DNA from: Orlajensenia leifsoniae
GTDB taxonomy: Bacteria; Actinomycetota; Actinomycetes; Actinomycetales; Microbacteriaceae
Assembly (NCBI RefSeq): GCF_004570845.1
Contig: NZ_SPQZ01000009.1
Location: 40,517 to 104,516, forward strand
DNA length: 64,000 bases
Direction: 5' to 3'
Positions 63,714 through 64,000 of the stretch are shown one piece after another (position 1 is the stretch's first letter; every line of letters starts with the position of its first letter). Below the pieces are notes generated by a model, which ran no database searches, was not told the DNA's origin, and saw only the letters and a program-made list of their open reading frames with translations. Made by a program: the position numbers and the translations under genes.

Positions 63714-64000
63714 ATGGTTGATAAATCTGAGGGTCAGTACCAACTCAGTACTGATCCGGCCGCAGAGGTTCGCGGGTCGTTCGGCAAGGGCGCTGCCCGC
63801 AAGATCCGCGCCGTCGGCAAGATCCCGGCCGTCATCTACGGCCACGGTTCCGACCCCCGCCACGTGACCCTGCCCGCCCATCAGATCGGACTCATCCTCC
63901 GCAAGGCCAACGCCCTGCTCGAGCTCGACATCGACGGCAAGACCGAGCTCGTGCTCGTCAAGGACGTGCAGAAGGACCCGGTCCGCCAGATCATCGAGCA
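63714..64000 (+). CDS. rplY: 50S ribosomal protein L25 / general stress protein Ctc (3' end outside window)
   Basis: 95 codons are visible. EVRGSFGKGAARKIRAVGKI followed by PAVIYGHGSDPRHVTLPAHQ is diagnostic of the L25/Ctc N-terminal 5S rRNA-binding domain, including the G-K-G-A-A-R-x-I/L-R motif. ATG 63714 fits the family start; the frame is open to the window end. The protein binds 5S rRNA in the large subunit. It marks return to core chromosome after the accessory region. Confidence 0.93.
   Translation, partial: MVDKSEGQYQLSTDPAAEVRGSFGKGAARKIRAVGKIPAVIYGHGSDPRHVTLPAHQIGLILRKANALLELDIDGKTELVLVKDVQKDPVRQIIE

Noticed and set aside
1..64000. CRISPR array or cas genes
   Set aside because: No regularly spaced direct repeats and no Cas-like protein were seen on either strand.

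Overview
The window is high-GC DNA from an actinobacterium, most likely a member of the Microbacteriaceae. This is inferred from third-position GC, frequent GTG/TTG starts, adnAB instead of recBCD, a class-E-type LAxTG sorting signal, and a left-hand gene order that matches the mycobacterial Rv3202c-Rv3193c neighbourhood (both from memory).

Layout. (1) 1-16.9 kb is conserved chromosome: end of adnA, adnB, a kinase-fold protein with lost catalytic residues, nudC, uvrD2, a leader-peptide-binding-like protein, a zincin_2 metalloprotease-like protein, a PDZ-Lon (S16) membrane protein, a UPF0182 membrane protein, a methyltransferase, and two tandem initiator tRNA genes with a terminator after each. 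(2) 17.1-20.6 kb is a mobile unit immediately after the second tRNA: a tyrosine-recombinase-like gene translationally coupled to a frameshifted DDE-transposase-like gene, with a divergent small regulator. (3) 21-36 kb is accessory: a helicase-associated-domain protein, GNAT, a DHA2-type MFS pump, a scarred fusion gene, and a membrane-protein block (two CPBP proteins, an ABC exporter, small membrane proteins) bracketed by two inverted paralogues. A 1506-residue, nine-repeat cell-wall-anchored protein closes it. (4) 36-37.4 kb holds decayed genes. (5) 37.7-45.2 kb holds the least familiar cassette: an M15/peptidoglycan-binding hydrolase, a small helical protein, two related proteins sharing an RPWL-like core (one ending in LysM), and a large KAP P-loop NTPase with Clp-N-like repeats and an inserted membrane hairpin. 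(6) 45.2-52.4 kb is a patchwork of gene scars, winged-helix/nucleotidyltransferase-like proteins, a ParB-like protein, an Arr-like ADP-ribosyltransferase and orphans. (7) 52.6-59.4 kb is a complete type I Wadjet operon (jetABCD), divergent from a two-pore-segment-free Kv-like K+ channel. (8) 60.4-63.5 kb has a small orphan and an AAA_13/RloC-like ATPase with a CxxC hook. (9) From 63.7 kb the core chromosome resumes with rplY (L25), cut by the window end.

Interpretation. The 17-63.6 kb stretch reads as a mosaic island between a tRNA and a ribosomal-protein gene, rich in defence and phage-conflict functions (Wadjet, RloC-like, probably the KAP cassette) and in pseudogene scars. The KAP/RPWL/M15 cassette is the best candidate for an undescribed system. 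Its genes are close-spaced and co-oriented, two pairs share homologous modules, and none of the products has an obvious signal peptide. Family names rest on motifs read by eye; no database search was run.
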